6,935 nt of DNA from Desulfobulbus sp. (GTDB lineage Bacteria > Desulfobacterota > Desulfobulbia > Desulfobulbales > Desulfobulbaceae), in the NCBI GenBank assembly GCA_017998195.1, contig JAGODN010000133.1:1-6935 (forward strand), given 5' to 3'. Below are positions 1-5,924 of this stretch, piece after piece. Within the stretch, counting starts at the first letter, position 1, and every line of letters starts with the position of its first letter. Under the pieces are notes generated by a model. That model was not told the DNA's origin. It was given only the letters and a program-made list of their open reading frames with translations, and did no database searches. Made by a program: the position numbers and the translations under genes.

Positions 1-1
1 C

Positions 2-496
2 CCCCAGCCGGAGCAGCGCCGGCCGTTGCCGGACCCGTCCCGGGCCGAGCCGCAGCCCGCGCCGGGCCCGCTCGAACCTGAAGCCTATTCCGAGGAGGGC
101 GCCTCCCGGGAGATCCGCCTGACCGAGCGCGAGATCAACGCCATGATCGCCCGCAACACCGACCTGGCCGACAAGGTGGCCATCGACCTGGCCAACGACC
201 TGGTCAGCCTGCGCATGCTCATCCCGGTGGACCCGGATTTCCCCTTCCTCGGCGGCAAGACCCTGAAGGTGCGGGCCGGCGCGGAACTCGCCTTCCGCGG
301 CAGCCGGCCGGTGTTCATCCTCCGCGGCATCTCGGTGATGGGCGTGCCCATCCCCAACGCCTGGATGGGCGGGCTGAAGAATATCGACCTGATCGAGGTG
401 TTCGGCTCGGAGCCGGGCTTCTGGAAGGGGTTCGCCGACGGGGTGGCCTCCATCCAGGTGCGCGAGGGCAACCTGGAGATCAACCTGCGGGAATAG
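2..496 (+). CDS. Conserved protein of unknown function, 3' part (5' end outside window)
   Basis: The reading frame is open from base 2 to the TAG at 494-496, giving 164 residues with no convincing start. The only early start-like codon is a TTG at 26 inside a proline- and glutamate-rich stretch, which looks like a linker rather than an N terminus, so I treat the gene as 5'-truncated by the window. After that linker (about residues 1-35) comes a compact domain that opens with an LTEREINAMIA-like helix and continues through alternating strands, including GVPIPNAWMGGLKNID and a C-terminal EGNLEINL strand. No signal peptide or membrane segment is visible in this part; proteins with this domain that I recall carry an N-terminal membrane anchor plus a low-complexity linker, which would fit but is not seen here. 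No catalytic motif is recognised. It converges on the DUF1186 gene with 9 bases between stops. Coding status is secure; function is unknown. Confidence 0.8.
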   Translation, partial: PQPEQRRPLPDPSRAEPQPAPGPLEPEAYSEEGASREIRLTEREINAMIARNTDLADKVAIDLANDLVSLRMLIPVDPDFPFLGGKTLKVRAGAELAFRGSRPVFILRGISVMGVPIPNAWMGGLKNIDLIEVFGSEPGFWKGFADGVASIQVREGNLEINLRE

Positions 497-505
497 GGCG
501 GGATC

Positions 506-1384
506 TCAGCGCCGGTTCTTCTTGCGCGCCTTTTTCGCGGCCTTGTTGCGGGCGCGCTCGGCCTGTTTTTTCCTGTCGGCCTGGCGCGCCCGCGCGGCTT
601 CCCGGTCGGTGGAGGCCGGCGGTCGGTCTTCCTTGGGCTGGAACTCGGCGAACCAGGAGATGTAGCGGTGCAGGTCCGCCGGCATCCGCCGCCGGGTACG
701 TTCACGCAGGGCGTCCATGGCCTCGGCTCGGTCCATGGCCAGGCTTCGCTCCACGTCCTCCGGGGCGATGTAGTCCTGCTGCACCAGGTTGTCCGCATAG
801 GCCCGGCGGATCAGTTCCATGGAGTCGCCTGGGTGCAGGTCGCACAGGGTCGCCACCAGGTTGCTCCAGAAGAACGAGTCCGCCTCGGCCTCCTCCCCGG
901 TGAACAGCCCCTGCACAAAGGCCACGGTCTCGTCCCGGTCGGCCACCCCCTCCGCCACCGCAAAGGTGAGCGCCTCGATCGCCGCACCCCGCACGAACGG
1001 ATCCACCTCCCGGTCGACCACCAGCGCCCGGATCCTGTCCAGTGAGCCGCCGCAGGTCCGGTGGAGCAGGGTCGGCAGGGTCTCGGTGATCATGTCCCCC
1101 CAGAGTTCCTCCAACTGTTCCCGGGGCACGGTGAAGGCGCGGATGATCGCCCGGTGCGCGGCAGTCTCCCGGAAATGGCTGAGCAGCGAGACCGCGTACA
1201 CGTGGCCGTTGCGCCCTTCCAGGGTGTAGCGCAGCGGGTTGTCGGCCAGATCGTCGAGCAGGGCGATGAGATGCGGGGTGATGGCCTCGCGCTGCGCGAC
1301 CGCGATGTCCATCTCGTCGCGCAGGTAGACGCCGTCGGTGTAGTCGAAACGGGCCAGCAGGGCCTGGATGTCGGCGGTGGGCAT
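506..1384 (-). CDS. DUF1186 family protein with a lysine/arginine-rich tail
   Basis: This 292-residue soluble protein resembles the DUF1186 family, which has no established function. The ATG at 1384 is supported by a GAGG (1393-1396) 8 bases upstream. Residues 1-245 are helical and acidic; segments such as 113-147 (SLDRIRALVVDREVDPFVRGAAIEAL-like pattern) read like HEAT-type helical repeats, suggesting a protein-protein scaffold. That is inference from pattern only. Residues 251-292 form a very basic, low-complexity tail rich in Lys, Arg and Ala, ending KKARKKNRR, which could contact nucleic acid or a membrane surface, or be disordered. I see no SEC-C zinc motif (CPCGSGKKYKKC type) in the tail, although some family members have one. 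It lies 39 bases downstream of the YkgJ-like gene on the same strand and is probably the last gene of the metX-cysK operon. Family assignment is by recognition of the sequence pattern; no role in sulfur metabolism is known to me. Confidence 0.8.
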   Translation of the reverse strand: MPTADIQALLARFDYTDGVYLRDEMDIAVAQREAITPHLIALLDDLADNPLRYTLEGRNGHVYAVSLLSHFRETAAHRAIIRAFTVPREQLEELWGDMITETLPTLLHRTCGGSLDRIRALVVDREVDPFVRGAAIEALTFAVAEGVADRDETVAFVQGLFTGEEAEADSFFWSNLVATLCDLHPGDSMELIRRAYADNLVQQDYIAPEDVERSLAMDRAEAMDALRERTRRRMPADLHRYISWFAEFQPKEDRPPASTDREAARARQADRKKQAERARNKAAKKARKKNRR

Positions 1385-1392
1385 GCCGGGTA

Positions 1393-1396
1393 CCTC
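1393..1396 (-). promoter_or_regulatory. Shine-Dalgarno of the DUF1186 gene
   Basis: On the minus strand GAGG lies 8 bases before the ATG at 1384. It supports this start, and independent translation of this gene across the 39-base gap after the YkgJ-like gene. Confidence 0.6.
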
Positions 1397-1423
1397 ACAA
1401 GGGGTGGCGGGAAAGGGGCGGGA

Positions 1424-2143
1424 TCAGCCGGTGACGGGCGGAATCCGGGTGGGGACGAGATGCAGTCTGCCGGATGCAGGGTCGAAGCCGATGCCCAGCG
1501 GCGCCAGCAGTTGGAAGAGCGGCCGGCCGAAGAGAAACAGCTCGCGCTCAAGGCTCAGCCGATGCGCGGCAACGGCCCGGCTGCGCAAGTCCAGGTCGAG
1601 GCGGACCCGCGCCTCGAGCGGCGCGAGCAGGGTGGTCCGGTCGGCCGCCGGTTGGCCGAGGCTGCGGCGGAGACGGTCCAGGTCCGGGCAGGGGCACTCG
1701 GCTTCGTGTTCGCGGGACAGGGCCAGCTGCGGGTCGTCCGCGGGGAGGCAGTCGAAACGGGTGAGCAGGTCGCGGCCCGCCAGGTCGAGCAGGGCGCGGG
1801 TGTCCCGGCAGTCGAGTACCCGGCAGGCCAGCGGCCGGTCATCGTAGCGGCTGCAGCCGCGGGCTCCCTCGTCGTAGAACAGGCAGCACCAGCTGACGCC
1901 GGTGCCGCGCAGCTTGAGGAACTCGTGGCCGACCGGCTCAGGATGTTCGCCGAGCGGCGGGAAGGCGAGTTCGCCTTGCCGAACCGTCACCAAGTCGTCG
2001 ATCCGCAGCCGGCCCGTGCGGATGAGCGCCAAGTCAACGCTGTGCAGGGCCGGCCCGCCCTGGCGGCAGCAGGTGCCGCAGCGCCTGCAGGTCGCGGCGC
2101 CGTCCTCCGGCGCGGTCGGGTGGCCTGACGGCTGTCCGCTCAC
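1424..2143 (-). CDS. YkgJ family cysteine-cluster protein (putative Zn/Fe-binding)
   Basis: The protein has 239 residues. Near the N terminus is the hallmark CxxCxxCC cluster (C19, C22, C25, C26, read as CRRCGTCC), followed by a CC pair (C86-C87) and a GCSRYDDRPLACR-type segment (C97, C107) with C112, which together match the YkgJ family of presumed zinc- or iron-chelating proteins. Further cysteines sit at C132, C150 and C152, making at least twelve. Residues 155-239 are a Leu/Arg/Ala-rich helical extension without a motif I recognise. The start is GTG at 2143; its GTGA shares 4 bases with the cysK stop, and a GGAG (2152-2155) lies 8 bases upstream inside cysK, so translation is probably coupled to cysK. 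Biochemical function is not established for the family; links to metal handling or cluster assembly are guesses. Its fixed position after cysteine synthase hints at a need for cysteine or sulfide, but that is inference. Confidence 0.85.
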   Translation of the reverse strand: MSGQPSGHPTAPEDGAATCRRCGTCCRQGGPALHSVDLALIRTGRLRIDDLVTVRQGELAFPPLGEHPEPVGHEFLKLRGTGVSWCCLFYDEGARGCSRYDDRPLACRVLDCRDTRALLDLAGRDLLTRFDCLPADDPQLALSREHEAECPCPDLDRLRRSLGQPAADRTTLLAPLEARVRLDLDLRSRAVAAHRLSLERELFLFGRPLFQLLAPLGIGFDPASGRLHLVPTRIPPVTG

Positions 2144-3066
2144 GCCATCAGCTCCGTGCTCAGGTAGCGCTCGCCGGTGTCGGGCAGCACCAGGACGATG
2201 TCCCGGTCGCGGAATTCCGGCCGTGCTGCCAGCTGCAGGGCCCCGGCCAGGGCCGCGCCGCCGGAGATGCCCGAGAGGATGCCCTCCCGCCGGGCCAGGG
2301 CGCGCGCCTGCGCGAGGGCCTCTTCATTGGTCACGGTGAGGATTTCGCTGAGCACCCTGCGGTCGAGATTCGATGGCACAAACCCTGCGCCGATGCCCTG
2401 GATCTTGTGCGGTCCCGGGCTGCCGCCGGAGAGCACCGGCGAGGCGGCCGGCTCCACCGCGGCCACGTGCAGGGCCGGGTTGTGGTCGCGCAGGGAGCTG
2501 CCGGCGCCGCTGATGGTGCCGCCGGTGCCCACCCCGGCGACCAGGGCGTCGATGCGACCGCCGCACTGCTGCCAGATCTCCGGACCGGTGGTGCGCCGGT
2601 GCATGGCCGGGTTGGCCGGGTTGGCGAACTGGTCCGGCATCCAGGCCCCGGGCGTTGCCGCGCACAGGGCCGCGGCCCGGGCCACGGCGCCGCGCATGCC
2701 CTCGGCCGCCGGGGTGAGCACCAGTTCCGCGCCGAGATGGGCGAGCAGCACCCGCCGCTCCACGCTCATGCTCTCCGGCATGGTCAGGATCAGGCGGTAG
2801 CCGCGGCTGGCAGAGACAAAGGCCAGGCCGATGCCGGTGTTGCCGCTGGTCGGCTCGACGATGGTCCCGCCCGGCTGCAGGCTGCCGTCCGCCTCGGCCG
2901 CATCGACCAGGGCCACGGCCACCCGGTCCTTGATCGAGCCGAGCGGGTTCATGGACTCGATCTTGGCCCACAGGCGGCCGCCGTGCTCGGGTTCCATGCG
3001 CTGCAGGCGGACCAGCGGGGTGTTGCCCACGGCCCCGGGCAGGGCGGTGCAGGCCGAACGGATCAT
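2140..3066 (-). CDS. cysK: Cysteine synthase A (O-acetylserine sulfhydrylase), CysK
   Basis: This is a 308-residue PLP enzyme of fold type II, converting O-acetyl-L-serine plus sulfide to L-cysteine and acetate in the cytoplasm. Visible landmarks are the GNTPLVRL N terminus (14-21), the PLP Schiff-base lysine K46 in GSIKDR, the substrate-binding TSGNTG loop (73-78, N76 stacking over PLP), the LTMPESMS segment (94-101), the phosphate-binding GTGGT (180-184), GPHKIQGIGAGF (218-229), SGISGGAA (265-272) and PDTGERYLST (295-304). The HKIQGIG region and overall length favour CysK over CysM or a cystathionine beta-synthase. The ATG at 3066 overlaps the SAT stop as ATGA, with a GAGGGGG purine run 8-10 bases upstream inside the SAT gene. 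The same frame stays open further upstream to 3915, but that part overlies the SAT gene, lacks family similarity and is a shadow. G269 replaces the Ser of the more usual GISSGA loop; this is a minor variant. Confidence 0.96.
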   Translation of the reverse strand: MIRSACTALPGAVGNTPLVRLQRMEPEHGGRLWAKIESMNPLGSIKDRVAVALVDAAEADGSLQPGGTIVEPTSGNTGIGLAFVSASRGYRLILTMPESMSVERRVLLAHLGAELVLTPAAEGMRGAVARAAALCAATPGAWMPDQFANPANPAMHRRTTGPEIWQQCGGRIDALVAGVGTGGTISGAGSSLRDHNPALHVAAVEPAASPVLSGGSPGPHKIQGIGAGFVPSNLDRRVLSEILTVTNEEALAQARALARREGILSGISGGAALAGALQLAARPEFRDRDIVLVLPDTGERYLSTELMA

Positions 3067-4034
3067 ATCCGCACCCCCTCGGTGGCGCCGATGTAGACCA
3101 GCCGGGGCTGTTCGAGCAGCACCCGGGTGTCCGGGCCCACCGATTCGGTCAGCCAGACGTTGCCGCCGATGATCGAGCGGGCCCCGACCACGGTCTCGCC
3201 GCCGAGGATGGTGGCGTTGGCGTAGATGATCACGTCGTCCTCGATGGTCGGGTGACGCTTGCAGTCGCGCAGGCGTTCGCCGGCATCGCGCGGCAGGGAC
3301 AGGGCGCCGAGGGTGACGCCCTGGTAGATGCGCACCCGGTCGCCGATGCTGGTGGTGGCGCCGACCACTACCCCGGAGCCGTGGTCGATGAAGAAGTGCG
3401 AGCCGATCTCTGCGGCCGGGTTGATGTCGATGGCGGTGCGGTGGTAGGCGTGCTCGCTCATGATGCGCGGCACCAGCGGCACCCCCAGTTCGTGCAGCCG
3501 GTGCGCCAGGCGGTAGACCATGGTGGCGAACAGGCCGGGATAGCTGAAGATCACCTCGTCCGAGTTGGTGGCCGCCGGGTCGCCGGTGAGAGTCGCCTCG
3601 ATGTCGGTTTCCAGCAGGTTGCGGATGGTGGGCAGGCTGTCGATCAGGTCCGCGGCGATCTGGTAGCTGCGCTCGCCGCAGAAACTGCAATTCTGGTCGT
3701 GGCGGAAGCAGTCGTGGCGGATGGCCGAGCTGACCTGGCTGGCCAGGTTCTCGTAGAACAGGCTCACCTGCTGGCCGAGGTGGTAGTCCAGGTTCTCCGG
3801 GCGGAGAATCACCGGCGAGAAGAAGCCGGGGAACAGGATGCGCTGGGCCTGCTCGATCAGGTCGATGATCTCGCACTTGGACGGGATCGGCACCGGCTCG
3901 ATGTGGCTGGCCCACTGGCCGCCCTTGAAACCGGCGCTGAGCGCCCTGACCACGCCGTCGATGGGGTTGCGCACCGCCCCGGCGCCGGTGGTGTCGATGG
4001 CGCAGGAGCCGGTGAGCTCGTTTTTTCTTCGCAT
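3063..4034 (-). CDS. cysE: Serine O-acetyltransferase, long EpsC/CysE type
   Basis: This 323-residue enzyme transfers acetyl from acetyl-CoA to serine, giving O-acetylserine for CysK. The N-terminal half is helical and holds the DIEATLTGDPAA motif (144-155), the typical SAT linker region, then FSYPGLFATMVYR (163-175). The C-terminal half is a left-handed beta-helix of hexapeptide repeats: DINPAAEIG (203-211) with the presumed catalytic D203, FIDHGSGVVVG (215-225) with catalytic H218, and RHPTIEDDVII (260-270). It is longer than E. coli CysE (about 273 residues) because of an extended N terminus, as in the EpsC-like SATs. Three cysteines (C109, C116, C119, Cx6CxxC) sit in the N-terminal domain. 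The chain ends in EGVRI; a C-terminal Ile is the known CysK anchor. The ATG at 4034 has GGAG (4043-4046) 8 bases upstream. The gene is 24 bases after metW and shares ATGA with cysK. The classical CysE feedback loop for cysteine cannot be judged by eye. Confidence 0.95.
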   Translation of the reverse strand: MRRKNELTGSCAIDTTGAGAVRNPIDGVVRALSAGFKGGQWASHIEPVPIPSKCEIIDLIEQAQRILFPGFFSPVILRPENLDYHLGQQVSLFYENLASQVSSAIRHDCFRHDQNCSFCGERSYQIAADLIDSLPTIRNLLETDIEATLTGDPAATNSDEVIFSYPGLFATMVYRLAHRLHELGVPLVPRIMSEHAYHRTAIDINPAAEIGSHFFIDHGSGVVVGATTSIGDRVRIYQGVTLGALSLPRDAGERLRDCKRHPTIEDDVIIYANATILGGETVVGARSIIGGNVWLTESVGPDTRVLLEQPRLVYIGATEGVRI

Positions 4035-4042
4035 GGGCTTCT

Positions 4043-4046
4043 CTCC
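4043..4046 (-). promoter_or_regulatory. Shine-Dalgarno of the SAT gene
   Basis: GGAG within an AGGGAGAG purine run on the minus strand lies 8 bases before the ATG at 4034. It sits in the 24-base gap between metW and the SAT gene and fixes the SAT start; no terminator or promoter-like signal fits into that gap. Confidence 0.6.
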
Positions 4047-4058
4047 CTGGTGCAGGGT

Positions 4059-4691
4059 TCAGGTCCGTTCGAGCATCATGATGCCGTAGGTGGCCCGCAG
4101 GTTCTTCAGCCAGCGCACCACCGTGCCGCGCGACTCGTGGCCGTAGGTGTTGATCGCCAGGTGGCGCACCGTGCGCACCCCGATGGCGCGCAGGAACCGG
4201 TTGAAATCATTGATGGTGATCACCCGGATGTTGGGGGTGTCGTACCACTCGTAGGGCAGCTGGTCGTTCACCGGCGCCCGGCCGGTGCAGAGGATCTGCA
4301 GCCGGGCCGACCAGTGGGCGAAGTTGGGGAAGCTGACGATCACCCGCCGGCCGATGCGCAGCAGGTCGAGCAGCAGTTCCTTGGGGTCGTGGATCTGCTG
4401 CAGGGTCTGGCTGAGCACCACCACGTCGAACCGCTCCGGCGGGTAGTCGCCGACCTCGGTGCGGAAATCTCCCTGGAGTACGCTCAGGCCGCGCTCGATG
4501 CAGCGGGCCACCTTCTCCTCGGCCTGCTCGATGCCGGTGCCGAGCACCTGCTTGTGCGTCTTCAGGTGGGCGAGCAGGTCGCCGTTGCCGCAGCCCAGGT
4601 CGAGCACCCGCGACCCCGGTTCGATCCACGAGGCGATCACCTGCAGGTCGAAGCGCAGGCCGCCCTGTTCAGGGCTAGCGGCGGCAATCAT
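4059..4691 (-). CDS. metW: Methionine biosynthesis protein MetW (class I SAM-methyltransferase fold)
   Basis: The protein has 210 residues and the MetW pattern: a Rossmann-type SAM-binding motif I, VLDLGCGNGDLL (29-40), an acidic residue after strand 2 in GTGIEQ (51-56), QGDFR (73-77), the LSQTLQQI segment (93-100), SFPNFAHW (120-127), the LPYEWYDTPNIR region (145-156) and a C-terminal RWLKNLRATYG (193-203). MetW is encoded beside metX in many proteobacteria and takes part in the homoserine acylation step, probably by acting with MetX; no methylated substrate is established. The ATG at 4691 lies inside metX, which ends 17 bases later (overlap 4675-4691). The bases before it (GGGTGTCCC) hold no good Shine-Dalgarno, so translation probably depends on ribosomes finishing metX. 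The first ten residues are more than many MetW proteins have ahead of the RxDL helix, but no better start codon is present downstream. Confidence 0.94.
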   Translation of the reverse strand: MIAAASPEQGGLRFDLQVIASWIEPGSRVLDLGCGNGDLLAHLKTHKQVLGTGIEQAEEKVARCIERGLSVLQGDFRTEVGDYPPERFDVVVLSQTLQQIHDPKELLLDLLRIGRRVIVSFPNFAHWSARLQILCTGRAPVNDQLPYEWYDTPNIRVITINDFNRFLRAIGVRTVRHLAINTYGHESRGTVVRWLKNLRATYGIMMLERT

Positions 4692-5829
4692 GGGACACCC
4701 GGTCGAGGAAGCCGCTGATCAGGCCGTCCAGCCGTTTGTTGGGCACGAGAAAGGCGTCGTGGCCCCACTGGGCCTCGATCTCGCAGAAACTCACGTCGCC
4801 GCCGTTCTTTTTGAGCGCGCTCACGATCTCCCGCGACTGGTAGGTGGGGTAGAGCCAGTCCGAGGTGAACGAGATCACCAGGAAAGAGACCTCGGCCAGG
4901 GCTTCGTTGATGAGCAGGCAGCCGTCGCCGCGCTGCAGGTCGAAGTAATCCGCCGCCTTGGTGATGTAAAGCAGCGAGTTGGCGTCGAACCGGTCCACGA
5001 ACTTGCGGCCCTGGTGGTGCAGGTAGCTCTCCACCTGGAAGTCGCCGGTGAGGTCGAAGGAGAGCGCGCTGCGGTGCAGGCGGCGGCCGAACTTCTCGCG
5101 CATGGCCTCGTCGGACAGGTAGGTGACATGACCGATCATGCGCGCCACCGCCAGGCCGTGGGCCGGGCCGGGGGAGCCGTAGTAGTCGCCGCCCTGCCAG
5201 GCCGGGTCGGCCATGATCGCCTGCCGGGCCACCTCGTTGAAGGCGATGGCCTGGGCCGAGTGGCGGGTGGTGGTGGCCAGGGGGATGGCGGCGACGAGCA
5301 TCTGCGGGTAATCGACACACCAGCGCAGCACCTGCATGCCGCCCACCGAGCCGCCGATGACCGCCAGCAACCTGGTGATGCCCAGGTGGTCGACGAGTTC
5401 CTTCTGGGCGCGGACCATGTCGCGGATGGTCACCATCGGGAAGCCGAGGCCGTAGGGGCGGCCGGTGGCCGGGTTGATCGACGACGGGCCGGTGCTGCCG
5501 GCGCAGCCGCCGAGGATGTTCGAGCAGATGACGAAGTGGCGGTTGGTGTCGATGGGCCTGCCCGGCCCGACCATGTTGTCCCACCAGCCGGGGCGGGCGT
5601 CCCCGTTGGTGTGGACACCGGCCACGTGGGCGTCGCCGGTGAGGGCGTGGAGCACGAGGATGGCGTTGCTGCGGTCGGCGTTGAGGGCGCCGAGCGTCTC
5701 GTAGGCCAGGGTGATCGGCCCGAGCCGGGCGCCGGAGTCGAGCGCCATGCCGTCGGCTGACTCGGCGAAAGTGAAGAACCGGCGCTCCACCAGCAGGCGG
5801 CCGTCGGTCCCGGTGGCCGCGGCGCTCAT
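4675..5829 (-). CDS. metX: Homoserine O-acyltransferase MetX
   Basis: This 384-residue alpha/beta-hydrolase-fold enzyme acylates the hydroxyl of L-homoserine from acetyl-CoA or succinyl-CoA, the first committed step of methionine synthesis. The catalytic triad is visible: nucleophile S161 in GGSVGGMQ (159-166), D324 in TSDWLYP (322-328) and H357 in WGHDAF (355-360). Other family signatures are LAYETLG (41-47), LHALTGDAH (60-68), WWDNMVGPG (82-90), NILGGCAGSTGPSSINP (104-120) and FPMVTIRDMVRAQ (130-142). Length matches the family. The ATG at 5829 has GAGG (5837-5840) 7 bases upstream within a GGAGAGGG run. It is the first gene after the terminator at 5958-5983, so it should open the operon, and it overlaps metW by 17 bases. 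Databases usually call such proteins homoserine O-acetyltransferase, but many proteobacterial MetX enzymes have been shown to prefer succinyl-CoA; I cannot decide the acyl donor from this reading. Confidence 0.95.
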   Translation of the reverse strand: MSAAATGTDGRLLVERRFFTFAESADGMALDSGARLGPITLAYETLGALNADRSNAILVLHALTGDAHVAGVHTNGDARPGWWDNMVGPGRPIDTNRHFVICSNILGGCAGSTGPSSINPATGRPYGLGFPMVTIRDMVRAQKELVDHLGITRLLAVIGGSVGGMQVLRWCVDYPQMLVAAIPLATTTRHSAQAIAFNEVARQAIMADPAWQGGDYYGSPGPAHGLAVARMIGHVTYLSDEAMREKFGRRLHRSALSFDLTGDFQVESYLHHQGRKFVDRFDANSLLYITKAADYFDLQRGDGCLLINEALAEVSFLVISFTSDWLYPTYQSREIVSALKKNGGDVSFCEIEAQWGHDAFLVPNKRLDGLISGFLDRVSHDCRR

Positions 5830-5836
5830 AACCGTC

Positions 5837-5843
5837 CCTCTCC
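5837..5843 (-). promoter_or_regulatory. Shine-Dalgarno of metX
   Basis: On the minus strand GGAGAGG precedes the ATG at 5829; the GAGG part is 7 bases away. It supports this start. The bases 5841-5845 just before and within it (CCGGA on the minus strand) can also pair with 5866-5870, so the site may be partly masked in the transcript. Confidence 0.6.
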
Positions 5844-5846
5844 GGA

Positions 5847-5869
5847 CCGGGTGCTGCCGGCGGACCCGG
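5847..5869 (-). other. Inverted repeat in the metX leader
   Basis: The arms CCGGGT (5847-5852 on the plus strand) and ACCCGG (5864-5869) are perfect complements around an 11-base loop. A competing pairing joins 5841-5845 (TCCGG) with 5866-5870 (CCGGA). It may be a leader hairpin near the metX ribosome site, or chance pairing in GC-rich DNA. No T-run follows, so it is not an intrinsic terminator, and I do not recognise a known methionine or SAM riboswitch class here. Confidence 0.3.
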
Positions 5870-5924
5870 AAGGACTACACTGTGGCATATGGAGGATGGG
5901 CGGGAGGCGTTCGTTCATGCGCAC

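Noticed and set aside
497..540. A bidirectional terminator between the convergent genes
   Set aside because: Only a 4-bp GGCG/CGCC stem and a broken pyrimidine tract can be drawn, and most of it lies inside the DUF1186 coding end. Not strong enough to call.
1061..2128. A 355-codon plus-strand frame opposite the YkgJ-like and DUF1186 genes
   Set aside because: Composition is typical of an antisense shadow (Ala, Gly, Gln, Val, Arg), with no recognisable motif. The minus-strand genes have the Cys-cluster motif and good starts.
3067..3915. Upstream extension of the cysK frame as an N-terminal fusion domain
   Set aside because: The extension overlies the SAT gene in another frame and is Pro/Arg/His-rich noise. 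The ATG at 3066 gives a standard 308-residue CysK with an upstream purine run.
3252..4718. A 488-codon open frame on the plus strand opposite metW and the SAT gene
   Set aside because: Its translation is low-complexity (Val, Ala, Gly, Asp, Gln, His rich) without any family pattern, and it lies antisense to two clear conserved genes. GC-rich third positions keep such frames open.
4459..5760. A 433-codon open frame on the plus strand opposite metX
   Set aside because: Same reason: antisense to a gene with an intact catalytic triad, and repetitive Val/Ala/Gly/Asp composition.
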